64,000 nt of DNA from Isoetes taiwanensis. Taxonomy: Eukaryota; Streptophyta; Lycopodiopsida; Isoetales; Isoetaceae. Numbering within the stretch: the first letter of the stretch is position 1; each line of letters starts with the position of its first letter. Both the position numbers and the translations under genes were made by a program. Positions 23,601 to 35,514 of this stretch are shown in pieces. The notes beneath the pieces are model-generated. The model made no database searches. It had not been told where the DNA came from and saw only the letters and a list, made by a program, of their open reading frames with translations. The stretch covers positions 312,001 to 376,000 of the forward strand of contig JAJEKV010000297.1 of assembly GCA_021234155.1 (NCBI GenBank). Reading direction: 5' to 3'.

Positions 23601-24096
23601 ATGACGTGCATTAACATAACTAGTCGTTTTCTCTAGCTTGGTAACTAAATTTGTTTAAAGGGCCTCTTTAACTTAACCTTATGAATAGTGCAGTAGCTCA
23701 TTTATTGATTATTGTAGCTCGACACTATTTGGTTCTCATTCTGTTTGGTCGTGGTAAGATAAGTCTGGGATGATGGTTTAGGACAAATAACGTACTCACC
23801 ACCCTAACATTGCTTTGTTGTGTGACTGTTGGGTCCTGCCTAATATCATTCATGGTACAACCACTCATAATGCAACTACTCATAGTACAAAAACTTGTTT
23901 ATATATGCTATTACATATGATAATCTACCATCTAAGTATGCCATTCGTCTTTTCTCCTTGCCATTTGTTATTAAGTTATTCTATCATCACATTCAAAAAA
24001 AGAATGATGAACTATGTTTTATATATTACAATGATAACTATACAAGTGAGCCAAGGAGAGGGGGGAAAACATTAGTTATGCCAAGGATCTAGAAAA

Positions 24097-25680
24097 TTAA
24101 AATGGAAGGAAAGAAGAGAACACATTTTCTTCCAAGATATCAAGAGCAATTGTGAGAGATATGCTCAAATCATGGACGATGCGCCATGTATGCTTCTTCA
24201 GCCATTTTGCATCATAAAAAGGACCTACTACCACTACCACTACCACTACCACTACCACTACCACTACCACTACCACTACTACTACAAGTACAGGGGCCTG
24301 CTCCATAGTGCACTCCTCTAATAGTTTGTATCTAGAGAAATGAACGTAGAGAATAGAAACGGAACGGAGCTCCCCTTTGTGCCAGAACCTGCTTAACATC
24401 TATAAGTACAAGGAACTATCATTCAATTAAACAATTGAACATAAAGCAACCACAAAAAAAAAACATCTCACTATGAAACAACCAGAGAATCATTAGCAAA
24501 ATGCAAGGGAATGGAACGCTCGAAGGAGACGAATATCTTATCAACTGGAGGTACACAAACAGGGAATCCCTCAACGTACTCTTCATCGAGAGGATAATCC
24601 ATTATATTCACAAGATCATCTTCTCCATTCTCGTCCTCTTCTTTATCTAGCGTAGCATTTAGCATGTCCAACTCTCTGCAATCTATTGCATCATTCTACA
24701 TTCAAAATATAGAATTCACGTCGTCACTTACATATCTTATCAATTGGCTCATCATCTAGATGCATATTATAGAAGACAAACCTACCATCTCCAATGGAGG
24801 CATGGTCATGGTCAAACATTAGACGCCATATTGCTTCTACACGCTCGTAATTAATCTTGGACAAATTAAATGGAAACATCCATGCACTGGACAACACAAA
24901 TTTTTCAGTGCGAAACATCCTCGCTATGGTGTAACACAAAGTAGGATTTCTTTGATGTCTGCCATGATAAAAGATGAAGTGGCGAGCATGGCCAAGCAGG
25001 TTTATATTTTCAAGCACTACACTGTTATGGGTTGTCTTTTATATGATTTTTATAAGGAAATTTTCATAATCTTTCAAGCAGTAGCCTAGCATGCCTACAA
25101 AACAATGCAAACATGTGTCTTTCAAGGCTTTGCAAATGATAATATCCTATGCACTACTGAATCGTGTACTTGCTTTACTCTCTAACATTGATAGAAGCTG
25201 GAGTTGTAAGAGACAAACGAAAGATACATATTGTAGATGAAGTGAATCAAGCTCGGATCCTCTTTTTACAGCCACATCCCTGCAACACATTCATTTATGT
25301 TTATAATATTATTTGCATTTATGATTGGACTTTTTATCTATGATTATGTTCTTCCTATCCTCCTCCTCTTGTCTCTTCTCCTCTTCAAGTCTTTGTACAT
25401 CACTCATGCTCTTTCTGTCCCTCTCTCTCTATTTCCCTTCCCTCTCTTCTTTTTTTCTATTTTCTATCTGTTTCTTAGTCTATTTCTTCTTTCTCACTAA
25501 ATCGTTCTGTCTTCTCAACTCATCTCTGGCATTTTGCTCAGCAAATACAACACCTGCAAGTCTCGTAAACGTGCTCTGGCTAATACTCTGCTGGCAAGCC
25601 TCGGCAAAACTCCTAATTGCACGTTGTCCACACCCAACTCCAACTACATAGAAACAACCTCAACAAAACTGATGTCCGTC
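24097..25680 (-). pseudogene. Hypothetical minus-strand gene relic
   Basis: ORF 24724-25017 (HARHFIFYHGRHQRNPTLCY...) can be joined to 24471-24682 by a GTAAGT...ATAG splice that keeps frame, although the 49-nt intron is short for a plant. The second part is acidic (LDKEEDENGEDDLVNIMDYP). 25400-25560 read on the minus strand gives Lys/Glu/Arg-rich sequence with stops (ARDELRRQNDLVRKKK). 24097-24399 includes a poly-Val tract made by a microsatellite and is less credible. I do not recognise the family; a transposon accessory protein is possible. Confidence 0.3.
24225..24292 (+). repeat. (CCACTA)n microsatellite
   Basis: About 11 tandem copies of a TACCAC-type hexamer, grading into ACT triplets at the right end. 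On the minus strand it is read as an unbroken Val run in one frame. Confidence 0.95.
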
Positions 25681-25915
25681 ATAGAATAAGGCATGCACAT
25701 CAAAAAATGGCGGTTGTTGCACCCACCTCAGAAGAGCAACATCACTGCTCTAAACAAGCCTGCCTTCCTCACTAACTATATAGCCAGAGGCATGCCTAGA
25801 ACAAGGGAATTCTCTTGGACGCTGCTTACGCATTCTAATTTTCACCTCCAAACTCTAAAACATACATGTGAATGATGTGCTTTCTGCTCAAAACACTGAC
25901 ACTAGAGTAAATATG

Positions 25916-28191
25916 TAGCATAATAACAGGGGGTTTTCTTTGTGTTTTTGTACGCTTTTCACTAAGGTTTTCCTATGATTTCGTGATGTATTCAAATGGA
26001 TGTACTAATGCGTACATCTAGAGTGCACCATTTCTGAGCCATTGCTTTTAGCCTTTTTTTTTTCAATGGTCAACAACCAATGGCTCACAAAAAACCCCTT
26101 TTTTTGTGCGTGTGGTGCATAATGGTCAACAATCAATGGCTCACAACAAAAGCCCTCTTTTTGTGTGTGTGGTGCATAATGGGCTTGAAGGGTGCATGTA
26201 GTGCAGTTTCTCCGCCGGCAACACATTTCTTATCATAACTTTTGATCCAGAGCTCTGTTTCAGATAATTTTTATTGCGTTGGAAAGCTCTCTTCGAGATC
26301 TTTTTGATAGTATATGATATGGATATGTTTGGTCAAGTTATCTATGCTAAAACAGCAATTTTTCGGCCGGGTTTGGCACATGAAGGGCTTGAAGGGCGCA
26401 TGTAGTGCAGTTTCCCCGCCGGCAACACATTTCTTATCATAATTTTTGATCCAGAGCTCTGTTTCAGATGATTTTTATTGCATTGGAAAGCTCTCTCCGA
26501 TATCTTTTTGATAGTGTATGACATGGATATGTTTGATTAAGTTATCTATGTTAAAACACCAATTTTTCGGCCGGGTTTGGTAGGCTTATATGTAGCATAA
26601 TAACAGGGGGTTGGTTTTCTTTGTGTTTTTTTACGCTTTTCACTAAGGTTTTCCTATGATTTCGTGATGTATTCAAATGGATGTACTAATGCGTACATCT
26701 AGAGTGCACCATTTCTGAGCCATTGCTCTTTGCACCATTTCTGAGACATTGCTTTTAGCCTTTTTTTTTTCAATGGTCAACAACTAATGGCTCACAACAA
26801 AAGCCCCTTTTTTGTGCGTGTGGTGCATAATGGTCAACAACCAATGGCTCACAACAAAAGCCCTTTTTTTGTGTGTGTGGTGCATATGGGCTTGAAGGGT
26901 GCATGTAGTGCAGTTTCCCCGCCAGCAACACATTTCTTATCATAACTTTTGATCTAGAGCTCTGTTTCAGATGATTTTTATTGCGTTGGAAAGCTCTCTT
27001 CGAGACCTTTTTGATAGTATATGATATGGATATGTTTGGTCAAGTTATCTATGTTAAAACAGAAATTTTTAGGCCGGGTTGGGCACATGAAGGGCTTGAA
27101 GGGCGTATATAGTGCAGTTTCCCCGCCGGCAACATATTTCTTATCATAACTTTTGATCCAGAGCTCTATTTCAGATGATTTTTATTGCTTCGAAAGCTCT
27201 CTCCGAGATCTTTTTGATAGTGTATGATATGGATATGTTTGGTTAAGTTATCTATGCTAAAACAACAATTTTTCGGCCGGGTTTGGTAGGCTTTCACATC
27301 CTACCAGTTGATTAATACAGGATTGCGCTATTGGATATTGTTTTATAGCTCATTCCGAATGAAGCTTGCAAAAAATTACCATGCATTTTTAGATTTTGAG
27401 GCAGTTATTAAGCAAATTCCAAGGCTTCTAGATCCTTGTGTTAACAAGCAGAAAAGTTTCCCACTTTGGTTTCTCACCACAAGAATCCATGGAGGCCAAA
27501 GGCTGCTGTTAAATTCCAGTTGAAAAATGTTTGTGTATGGGTGTTGCACACTTTATGACTTTCAGATTAATGGGATGAATCTGCTCTATCTTTATGGTAA
27601 CTTTTACTTATGTTCTATTTGTTTTATTGCGATGAAATTCAAAAGCTACAGGTGATGAAAGCCTCAAATGAATTCTAGTTTTTTTCTGGTTTGAATTCTA
27701 AAAATTTTGTCACACCGGGGAGGACGTCCCTAAGGCCCCGAAGGGGCCAATTTTTTTTTTTTGCAACACGAACTATTAACATCCAACGTATAAAAATTAA
27801 ATTTCCTAACACATAACAACCAACACATAACAACCATTGACATTAACAACCAACATATAACTACCATTGACATTAATTAACACAACCATTGGGTCCAACA
27901 CATTTAAATTAAAATCCCCCTTAAACCCCCTTTGGTTTGGGTGCATATTCACACGGGGGGTGACGTAGGGCAGCGAGAGCCCTCATAATTGTATTTTGCA
28001 TGTACGAAATCAACACCATATAGTATTCCGCTTGAAATCTTATAGTATTTTGCGAATCTTGTTATACAGTATAGCAAATTTTGTACTTGCATACCCCACA
28101 AACGAGGAACTTTACGTACGGTGTAGATTAAGGAATAAGGGGTGAATATGCCTATCCAACAGCTCTCGGTGCCCGGATCACCCCCCGTGTG
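25916..28191 (+). mobile_element. Element A: non-coding transposon with 6-bp duplication
   Basis: Starts TAGCATAATAACAGGGGG (25916) and ends CCCCCCGTGTG (28191). It is flanked on both sides by AATATG (25910-25915 and 28192-28197). Copy B (37047-43567, inverted) has the same two ends and the same flanking hexamer. Inside A are a duplicated module of about 700 bp (25916-26585 and 26590-27290), tandem blocks with CATAACTTTTGATCCAGAGC, a short ORF conserved in both copies (27308-27523), a GGCCCCGAAGGGGCC hairpin with a T run (27733-27770), and a 245-bp terminal unit whose ends CACACGGGGGGTGA are inverted repeats. No transposase is seen. Confidence 0.65.
27308..27523 (+). CDS. Short ORF conserved in both copies of element A/B
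   Basis: 71 codons. The copy in element B (42742-42942, minus) is nearly the same over [20 protein letters not shown] and [10 protein letters not shown]. Similar-looking reading continues beyond the stop in both. It resembles no family I know. Because element copies are alike along their whole length, conservation alone does not prove it is coding. It could be a captured gene fragment. Confidence 0.3.
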   Translation: MINTGLRYWILFYSSFRMKLAKNYHAFLDFEAVIKQIPRLLDPCVNKQKSFPLWFLTTRIHGGQRLLLNSS

Positions 28192-28315
28192 AATATGCAC
28201 CCAAACCAAAGGGGGTTTAAAGGGGATTTTAATTTAAATGTGTTGGACCCAATGGTTGTGTTAATTAATGTCAATGGTAGTTATATGTTGGTTGTTAATG
28301 TCAATGGTTGTTGGC
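28192..28315 (+). repeat. Inverted copy of the element A arm next to its end
   Basis: Directly after element A the bases AATATGCACCCAAACC and the following 100 bp are the reverse complement of 27830-27945. The end of A is therefore the centre of a long palindrome. Either A landed next to an older related copy or the arm belongs to a larger foldback element. Confidence 0.6.
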
Positions 28316-29310
28316 ATGATCTTGACTGCTACTGGACAAGTAGATTTGGAAAGTGCACGTGGCTTCAGCTCCAAGGAATTCGGATCTGCAAGCATACAAT
28401 GCAGAACACACAGAGGCACAGACAAATCCAATGGACACACGAATTTTTTTGGGGGAGAGGGGAAGGATCACCTTTGAATGCCCAAAATAATAGGGAAACC
28501 TAATGCGACTCATGGCTTTCCAAAGCTTTAATTCACATACTTATTTTTGTCAAAAATTTCTGATTATTGGAAAAACGTTGCCAACGATGATGAAACCAAA
28601 TAAAGTTGTCAATTGACAACCAAAATTAAGACATGTGTTAAATCATAAACCCTATATTCTACAAAGTTCTATATAAATACTAACTGCAGCAATTGCAGAA
28701 TTGAGTGGAAAAATGAAAAAAAAAAAAACTACGAAATACCCTTATGTTTTGACGAACTTCACCAGATACTTCTAAGTTTTAAAAAATTCCATGAAATGCT
28801 CTTAGCCAACTTACAAAGTATTTTGAAATTCTTCAAATATGCTTAAAATTTATGTTAATTTCTCAAATGTCTCCTTCTGGGTCCCATAGGCCGATTGGTC
28901 TCAGTGGACGATAAAAAACTATTCTATTCTTATTCTTCAGTTTACTTTTAACAATTCAATTGCGCTTGAGACCGATAACATGACATTTTTTCAAATTTCA
29001 AATGTTTCAAAATGTACTAAACACTCTAAACATTAAAGAAAACAATTAAAATGCTCTTCAAAAAGTAAACAATTGGGACACTTCGTTAATTTTGCCTACC
29101 AACAAAAGACTCTTTATGACTTGGTAAAGCAAATTGGTGAAGCATCTTAGAGTGAATCAATGCAGATTGCTGAGGGAAAAATTGATGGAGCAGAAGACAG
29201 TTCGACGCATCCTTTGTAAAATTGCGAATATAAGTATGTGCTTCACCAAAAATGCGCCTATTTATACAAATACCTGGAGGGCATTTGATGACTCAAATTC
29301 TACAAAGGGA
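28316..29310. other. Unassigned DNA
   Basis: Apart from the LINE end at 28879-28937, no feature is recognised. There is a short poly-A run near 28717-28730. The ORF 29134-29469 is a real-looking start that runs into poly-Asn coded by the AAT microsatellite, so it is probably not a gene. Confidence 0.4.
28879..28937 (+). mobile_element. Severely 5'-truncated LINE 3' end
   Basis: GGGTCCCATAGGCCGATTGG, then GTGGACGATAAAAAAC, then CTATTCTATTCTTATTCTT. This matches the last 55 bp of the LINE in element B (read on its own strand) at roughly nine bases in ten, including the TATTC tail. Only the end of the LINE was copied. Confidence 0.65.
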
Positions 29311-29312
29311 TA

Positions 29313-29369
<57 letters not shown>

Positions 29370-29373
29370 TAAA

Positions 29374-29459
<86 letters not shown>
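29311..29459 (+). repeat. (AAT)n microsatellite, tail of a LINE
   Basis: About 49 trinucleotide units with few interruptions. It abuts the 3' end of the minus-strand LINE fragment, whose tail on its own strand is therefore (TTA)n rather than poly-A. Later expansion is likely. Confidence 0.9.
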
Positions 29460-29461
<2 letters not shown>

Positions 29462-29756
29462 TTTATTAACATCCACGGGAGCCCGTAGGCTATGGGACAA
29501 AGAAATCAGGATCTAGTACAATCATCATAAAATGAGAGAATCAAGCCTCTCAACGATGCAATGTAAACCAGAAGCTCTCGGAGGAAATTTCCTAATTGTG
29601 GAAGCGAAGGAATATGTTGAAATAATTCATCCAAAGGCATGCTCCAGTCAATCATGTGATACTTGGCACGAAGAATGTCATGGCTGCGGCAAAAATATAT
29701 AGCATTCTTCTCAGTCTCCACATCCTCCTTACAGACACATATCCTCTGATCTTCTG

Positions 29757-29790
<34 letters not shown>

Positions 29791-30399
29791 AAGTTAAGAG
29801 TTGTTTTTTCCATTAATTATTAAAAGCCATACATAATCAAAACTAATGAGGGTAAATACATCCTCATTAGAGTCATACTAATAGTATTTCTAGTGTAGCA
29901 AATAGAAATATAGAAAATACTGGGAAAACAGTAACAGTAGCAGTGACATCAAAATGTAATCCATAAGAAGCTGGTAGTATATCAAACGACCTTCTGCAAT
30001 TTTCAACCACCTTCTCTTTTCAATCATTAGACAGTGGGAGCTCATGCGCATGCGCGCAATCGATCTGATTTGCCCCGGAAACATGCTATGAAGGGACAAA
30101 TATGGTTGTATGCTATAGGTACGTCCGGGATTGAAATCCCTGATGTAATATTGGAGTTTCTTTTTGGAAGACACCTCACAGTATGCCAAGAAGGCATGTG
30201 CCTTCAACTCTTTTGTATAAGAACAAATAGTGAGCCCCCATCGGGTAAACCAGCTTTGTAAATCCTTATACCAGCAATTTTTTCCGTCTGCTTCAAGCTT
30301 CACAGCAGCGTTAAGTGCTAGCCTTACAAGAGAACCATCCTTTGCTTGCTGCTTCTGATCAAGATATCTGAGAGTGTTATACATGGATTGTATTTCCAA
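29460..30399 (-). pseudogene. LINE 3' fragment (RT C-terminal zinc-binding region)
   Basis: Minus-strand coding at 30000-30399 and 29506-29750 reads as the C-terminal part of a non-LTR reverse transcriptase ORF: LHSMFPGQIRSIARMRMSSH, then IEKRRW, then a Cys/His cluster (ICVCKEDVETEKNAIYFC, then RSHD). The 3' end carries CCCATAGCCTACGGGCTCC followed by GTGGATGTTAA. This shares its plan with the 3' end of the element-B LINE. The fragment is 5'-truncated and split by a younger retroposon at 29761-29990. Confidence 0.65.
29761..29990 (-). mobile_element. Short retroposon with poly-A tail and target duplication
   Basis: A run of about 29 T (poly-A on the minus strand) begins right after CTTCTGCAAT at 29751-29760, and the same CTTCTGCAAT recurs at 29991-30000. 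The 230 bp between them interrupt the LINE coding sequence. This is the signature of target-primed insertion of a SINE or a truncated LINE. I see no pol III promoter, so a truncated L1-type 3' end is as likely as a SINE. Confidence 0.8.
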
Positions 30400-30548
30400 T
30401 AGTTAACCAATGGCGTTGCCAAAAGTTGTTAAAAGTCAGGGGTATTTGGCGAAATTCGTCAAAATCTAAAAAGACTTTTGTAATTTTTTTCAAAGATGAA
30501 TAGCAAATTCTCTTCTTTCTTTACTTTATATAATACTACAAATAGTTC

Positions 30549-30573
30549 CCCAGCATTGCTGGGCATAAGCTGG
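30549..30573 (+). other. Helitron-type 3' end candidate
   Basis: Hairpin CCCAGCATTGCTGGG followed by CATAAG and CTGG. The layout (GC hairpin, short spacer, CTRR) is that of Helitron 3' termini. It closely resembles two further copies at 44290-44316 and 44439-44466. Confidence 0.45.
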
Positions 30574-30654
30574 ATACACTGGAGCAATTTTTAAATTAAT
30601 TTACATTTACAAAACTACACAATGAAGAGCATCGGCTAAGATCATCGACTATCT

Positions 30655-30896
30655 TTCCTCTTCCTTTATCCTTCTCCGCTTGTTCCTTTTTTATTTTTCC
30701 CTTTTTCCTTTTTCCATTTTTCTCCATTTCCCATTTCCCTTTTTTCATTTTCCCTTCCCTTTTTTCTTTTCCCATTTTTCTCTTTCTTTTTTTCCTTATA
30801 TTTTCTCTCCCCCCTCCCCCTTTTTCCTCCCTTTCCCTATTCTATTCTATTCTATTCTATTCTATTCTATTCTATTCTATTCTATTCTATTCTATC
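30655..30896 (+). repeat. Pyrimidine tract ending in (TATTC)n
   Basis: About 180 bp of almost pure T and C are followed by roughly 11 copies of TATTC (about 30839-30894). The pentamer equals the tail of the element-B LINE, but the LINE 3' motif is absent here. It may be an independent microsatellite. Confidence 0.8.
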
Positions 30897-31374
30897 AACC
30901 CTTTTAATTTGGAAATTTCCGGTTTAGTGAAAAAGTTTTTTGGTTTTTTTCTTAAGGGGATTTCCTAAGATTGTTGTTGTTTTGGTGGCCGGAAAATTTT
31001 AGCGATCTTCCAGAAATCGAGAACATTTTTTACTTATGTCTTTGGTCAGGGTTTTTTGGATTGATCTATCATCTCGGCAATGCATGCCATGAATATTGTA
31101 AGGCCGCAAGAGTGGCTTTTGGTTGATTCTTATCTCCCGTCGATTCGTGATCCTTGCCCTATATTGCAAATTTTGAGCTTTTGGGTTCCATTGGCTTCCA
31201 TAACCATGACGTTTTGAGGTGATTGTATTCTTTCTTGGATTGTTTAGTGTGGTGCTAATTAACTGGCCTATGTTTGCAATCATCACAAATCAGAGATTGA
31301 TTACAGTGGGTTTAATTTTTCCAAGTCGATTTTTCTATATCTATACTTAAAGATGGGTGCCATTTATTTTTGCA

Positions 31375-33560
31375 GTTGCATGAGCTGGGATTTTGCACCC
31401 GTTCAGCAGAATGAGAGGAGGTTTAGAGCATTTCTCAACAAGTTTTATCCTGCATCGATCCTGCATTACCTCTACCTAATTGTAGACAAACCAGGCATTG
31501 TCTTTACGGCATCAAGAACTGTCTCCTACTAATTTATTTGGTGGAGTAAGTATTGGATTTGGCTTTTTGTGCTTATTTCGTATTCTTGCATAAATCTTGA
31601 AATCTTATGTTAGTTGGCCGTTTGTTCATATAATTTAACTCAATATTAGCTCAATCTAATTACAGACAAAAGGTGTGTTTATGCTGACGGCTTTACACAG
31701 TGAGGCAATCAGGTTCAAGATATTCCATGTAAGGCATGTTCTGAGCTCTCCCATGATAGGCATCAGCATGCACTATCTTTTATTTTTAATTCTTCTATAT
31801 AGCTTTAATCATTGGATATTACAATGGCTATGGGAGACTATATTTAAGGTTCTACTCCACATGCACCGTTTATGGCAAAAAAGTGGTGTTCTGGAAGGAT
31901 CTACTGCAAATTTTGTTAAAATAGAATAGCTTCTTGAAGTTAAGAGACGATATATGTTGCTCCATTACATGCTATAGTATTTTTATCTATTGCAATTTCA
32001 ATCTGTTGTTGCAGATCCGTGGATCAATTCCTGTTCTTTTGGCTAAGAAGAACTTCTTCCATATGGATCGGAATGAGATGACGATTCCACAGGGACAGTA
32101 AGCACAGATCACAGGCATGTCTCGGCTTCTTTTAAATGCGGATGTGGCAACGGCAATTAGGGCAAGCCTTTAAGATATTAGGAAACATTAGGCGGATCAT
32201 GGTAAGAACAGGCTTTACACACTGAGAACATTTGGTAAGAGATGTATCATCAGACGGATTTATGATAGAGGAAAGTATCAGCAATGTTTTCATGGCAAGC
32301 ATCTTCGACATCAAATACAGATGGTGACAGTACGGCTATTGTGTGATAGCACAAATTCATGCAAATTGGCATCATTGCTTTGAATAAACAGTATCATTGC
32401 CATATCTTTTAGCTTTGTAATCTTGATTTGCTTCAGAATTTTATTTAATATGGAGGGAGGAATGCGAAGTTAAAAGGTCATCTCTACCCAATTTCAAGCT
32501 TGAGCATGCATGCAGACATCAGATCTGTATATATCAGATACATAGGGCTTCCTTTAGTGAGCCCAAATGGTGGTCAGGCAAAACATTTTACAAAGAAGGC
32601 AGAGGGCATTTTCTGAAAATGATGTTGAAATTTGTGGCATCATCTACTTGACAGACCCCAGTACCAAGTATAAGAAGGTAACACCCCTAATTAAGGTCTA
32701 TATTCTCCAATATGATTTAAATACAGAAGAAACAATTATGTTGCTCATGGATCCCATTTAGTTGGAAGTCTTATTCTCTTCTATTCCTTTTGTGAATGTC
32801 TGGTGGAGGCAAATGAAGCATTCATCAAGTTATACAAAAGTATGTGGTGCAGTGCAATGTTTCAAGCGAATGCTATGCTAGAGAGAGTCCTATGCCCTTA
32901 TTTTTTCACTTTGATTTTGCAAATGACCTGCGCATTGCTGAGCAAATGAATGAAACATAGAAGACATGGGTGGCCTGCAAAGAAAACTGGAAGTTGGTGT
33001 TGCTCTGGTTGCTCCAAGGTACTGTTTTGAAATGGAGATTAAGAGAGGTCTTTGTTAAACGTATTCTATGGTCTTCATCTAAGCATTGTACCCTGTGTGC
33101 GGAAATGACACAGAGAACACAGTTTATTTGTCAAATCTGTTCTGACAGTCAGCAAATTGTGTTGTTGTTGTATTGAAAGTGAGAGTCTCGCGATTGACAT
33201 CTGTAAGTGGTAAATCCTGCATGCTATTTTGTGAATATTCATTTCATTTTTAAGCCTTCAATTGTGGGCATACTGCTTACTCCTTTTCTGCTTAGAGTTC
33301 TATTGATGTTTCAGTTCAGGTGTGCAGTGGAGGTGCTTCTACTATCCTTATAAGTACCCTCTTGGTGTCTGTTGTTGGGCTAGCAATGACACAAAAGTCC
33401 ACAGCAGAGATTGTTAGCTGCTTCATTCTCTCCTTCATGCTCCAATGTCCTTTTTTGACTCTCATCTGGTCATATTTTCAGCAGGGTAGAAATGCTGGAC
33501 GATTTTATATATTTGTTGTTGCATTAATATATGCTAATTCTTATAGTTGTCCATGCTTCC
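31375..33560 (+). pseudogene. Eroded exons of an unidentified gene
   Basis: Several blocks have good splice borders on the plus strand. About 31372-31545 (acceptor TTTTTGCAG, donor GTAAGTATT) reads FAPVQQNERRFRAFLNKFY. About 31667-31728 (donor GTAAGG) reads LHSEAIRFKIFH. About 32014-32099 (acceptor TTGTTGCAG, donor GTAAGC) reads RGSIPVLLAKKNFFHMDRNE. About 32516-32677 reads FSENDVEICGIIYLTDPSTK. The second and third join in frame. I cannot name the protein. Stops inside the blocks show decay. It may be host sequence carried by a Helitron-type element whose 3' ends lie at 44.3-44.5 kb. Confidence 0.35.
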
Positions 33561-35510
33561 ATACTTAGTAGTAAAACATCAATACAAATACATTTTAATA
33601 ACGAAATGTATCGTTTCAAAATGTTAATTATATTGACATGGGAAGAGAAGATTGTGTTTCAAATTGTACAACATGCAGATAAACATCAATAATCACCTTC
33701 TTTCAAGGAATCCTTGATTTTTCTCTATAACATAGAGGATTTTACCTCTCTTTCTTATCCCAATATTGTTTGAGAAAATGAGATTCCACGTCTGTTTCTA
33801 ATTAAAAATATCCCTGGCTTTGCAATAAAAAACCAAAAGCTCTATTACATCGTGCTATGTCATGATCAATGCATATTGTAAAAGGAAGTGTTGTGTTATG
33901 ATGAGATGGTGTGTCAATCAACCGGAGAACATGACCTAATGTTGAAATTCCACTAACATTTTTCTATCCATGTCTCATGAAAACATGATTTAATGTTGAG
34001 ATTCCACTAAGATTCTTCTATGCCGTCTCCAAAGCTTTAAAAAAAGAACACTAGCACACATGGGATACATATATTAAAAAAATCCATTAAGCCAGTCTTT
34101 CATATTTTGCACACATGGGATGCATATATTAAGAAAATCCATTAAGCCCATCTTTCATATTTTGCAATGTTTCATATTTGATTAGCAAGGGTCATGAACA
34201 CATGTTTCATATTTTATTTACACACAATTAACAACATTCAAGTACTTCTAAGGCTAGCTCCAATTAAAGGATTGAAGCAAATGGAATGCTCTTTCGAAGG
34301 TGTAATTGAAGTGGTTGCAGCCAATGTGATGCGATGTCCTTGAAGATGCAATTGCTCCAGCCCCGGTATTCTATATATTCTATTTGTTGCAATATACTCT
34401 TATCAGTTTGTTTACGTCAGAAGTAGCAAGTATATGACAAGCTTATTATTTGAAATGCTTATATACCACAATGTCCAAGAAGAGTCATCTTAATGGCAGA
34501 GGAAGCTGATACACGCATTATTGTTGCATGTATAAATATGTAACTTAATATGTGAGCAATGAATTTTCTATTTTAACTTATTGGTCTGTTTTTTGTGGCA
34601 CAGATAATTGTCTTTGTCCCGGTCTGTCTTTTGATCTGTCTTTGTCCTGATCATGATATTGTAGAATATCGTTTATCTTGCATCCTTGGAGTGTATGTAT
34701 ATGTGATTCTTTGCAATTCAATTTAAAGTACCTTCTTCTTATGACAACTTCTCAACTTTGCAGGTTGGTATCTCATGGAAAACTTGAGTTATACACATCC
34801 TGTCCAGCATGGCATATCCAGGTTGTTCTAATTCCTATATGGAGACATATTGTAGATATTTTTGAATGAGTATCTTATACAAAAGTCTCGATTTAAACCC
34901 AGCAATTGCACACAATACATCATCATGGCCATCTTGACTATATGTGCACCCTTTTCCAAACCCTAAATTCGCCCTGTTTCCTCATGGATTTTGCCTTAGT
35001 TTCCATGCTTTCGTAGTTTGTTCCTTGAGGATGACGTGTTGGGCTTTGAAGTAGGGATGTTTATCAACCGAATACTCATGGATTTTATGATACTAATAAA
35101 GCAGTTAAAACTGTTATTTGCATAAGCCATATTTGGGACAAAAAAAACTATTTTTTTACATCAGTTAGTAACCTGTGTAGTATGCAATGGAATTGCTGCA
35201 ACATATAACAGGCATATTCAAAGATGTAGCAATTGTGGAGGAAAAGCCCGATCAAGTTTATGAGACAAAACAAATGCCCTTTGGCGGTTCTTTCCAGATG
35301 CAATTTGTGAATACTGAATAATGTACTTTTGAGATAAGGTGATGAACCAAGTTTGTCACCAAATGCAAATACAATCTGCCAGAATGAAATAATTTGCCTT
35401 GACTTTGTTAAATCAATAGTCGTAACGAAAAATTGGGCATTTTAGTGATATGACGACTTTGTAATGAACAAATATGATTCAGGCTTTGTAGTTTGCAAAA
35501 ACTCATTTGC
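33561..35510. other. AT-rich stretch without recognised genes
   Basis: No domain-bearing ORF. A short direct duplication is visible around 34055-34105 and 34111-34165 (ACACATGGGATACATATATT and similar). The ORF at 34678-34869 is not supported by any motif. Confidence 0.4.
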
Positions 35511-35514
35511 TTAG

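Noticed and set aside
24097-24399. Poly-valine protein
   Set aside because: The Val run is a reading of the (CCACTA)n microsatellite.
29134-29469. Poly-asparagine protein
   Set aside because: The Asn run is the (AAT)n tail of a LINE; no conserved domain precedes it.
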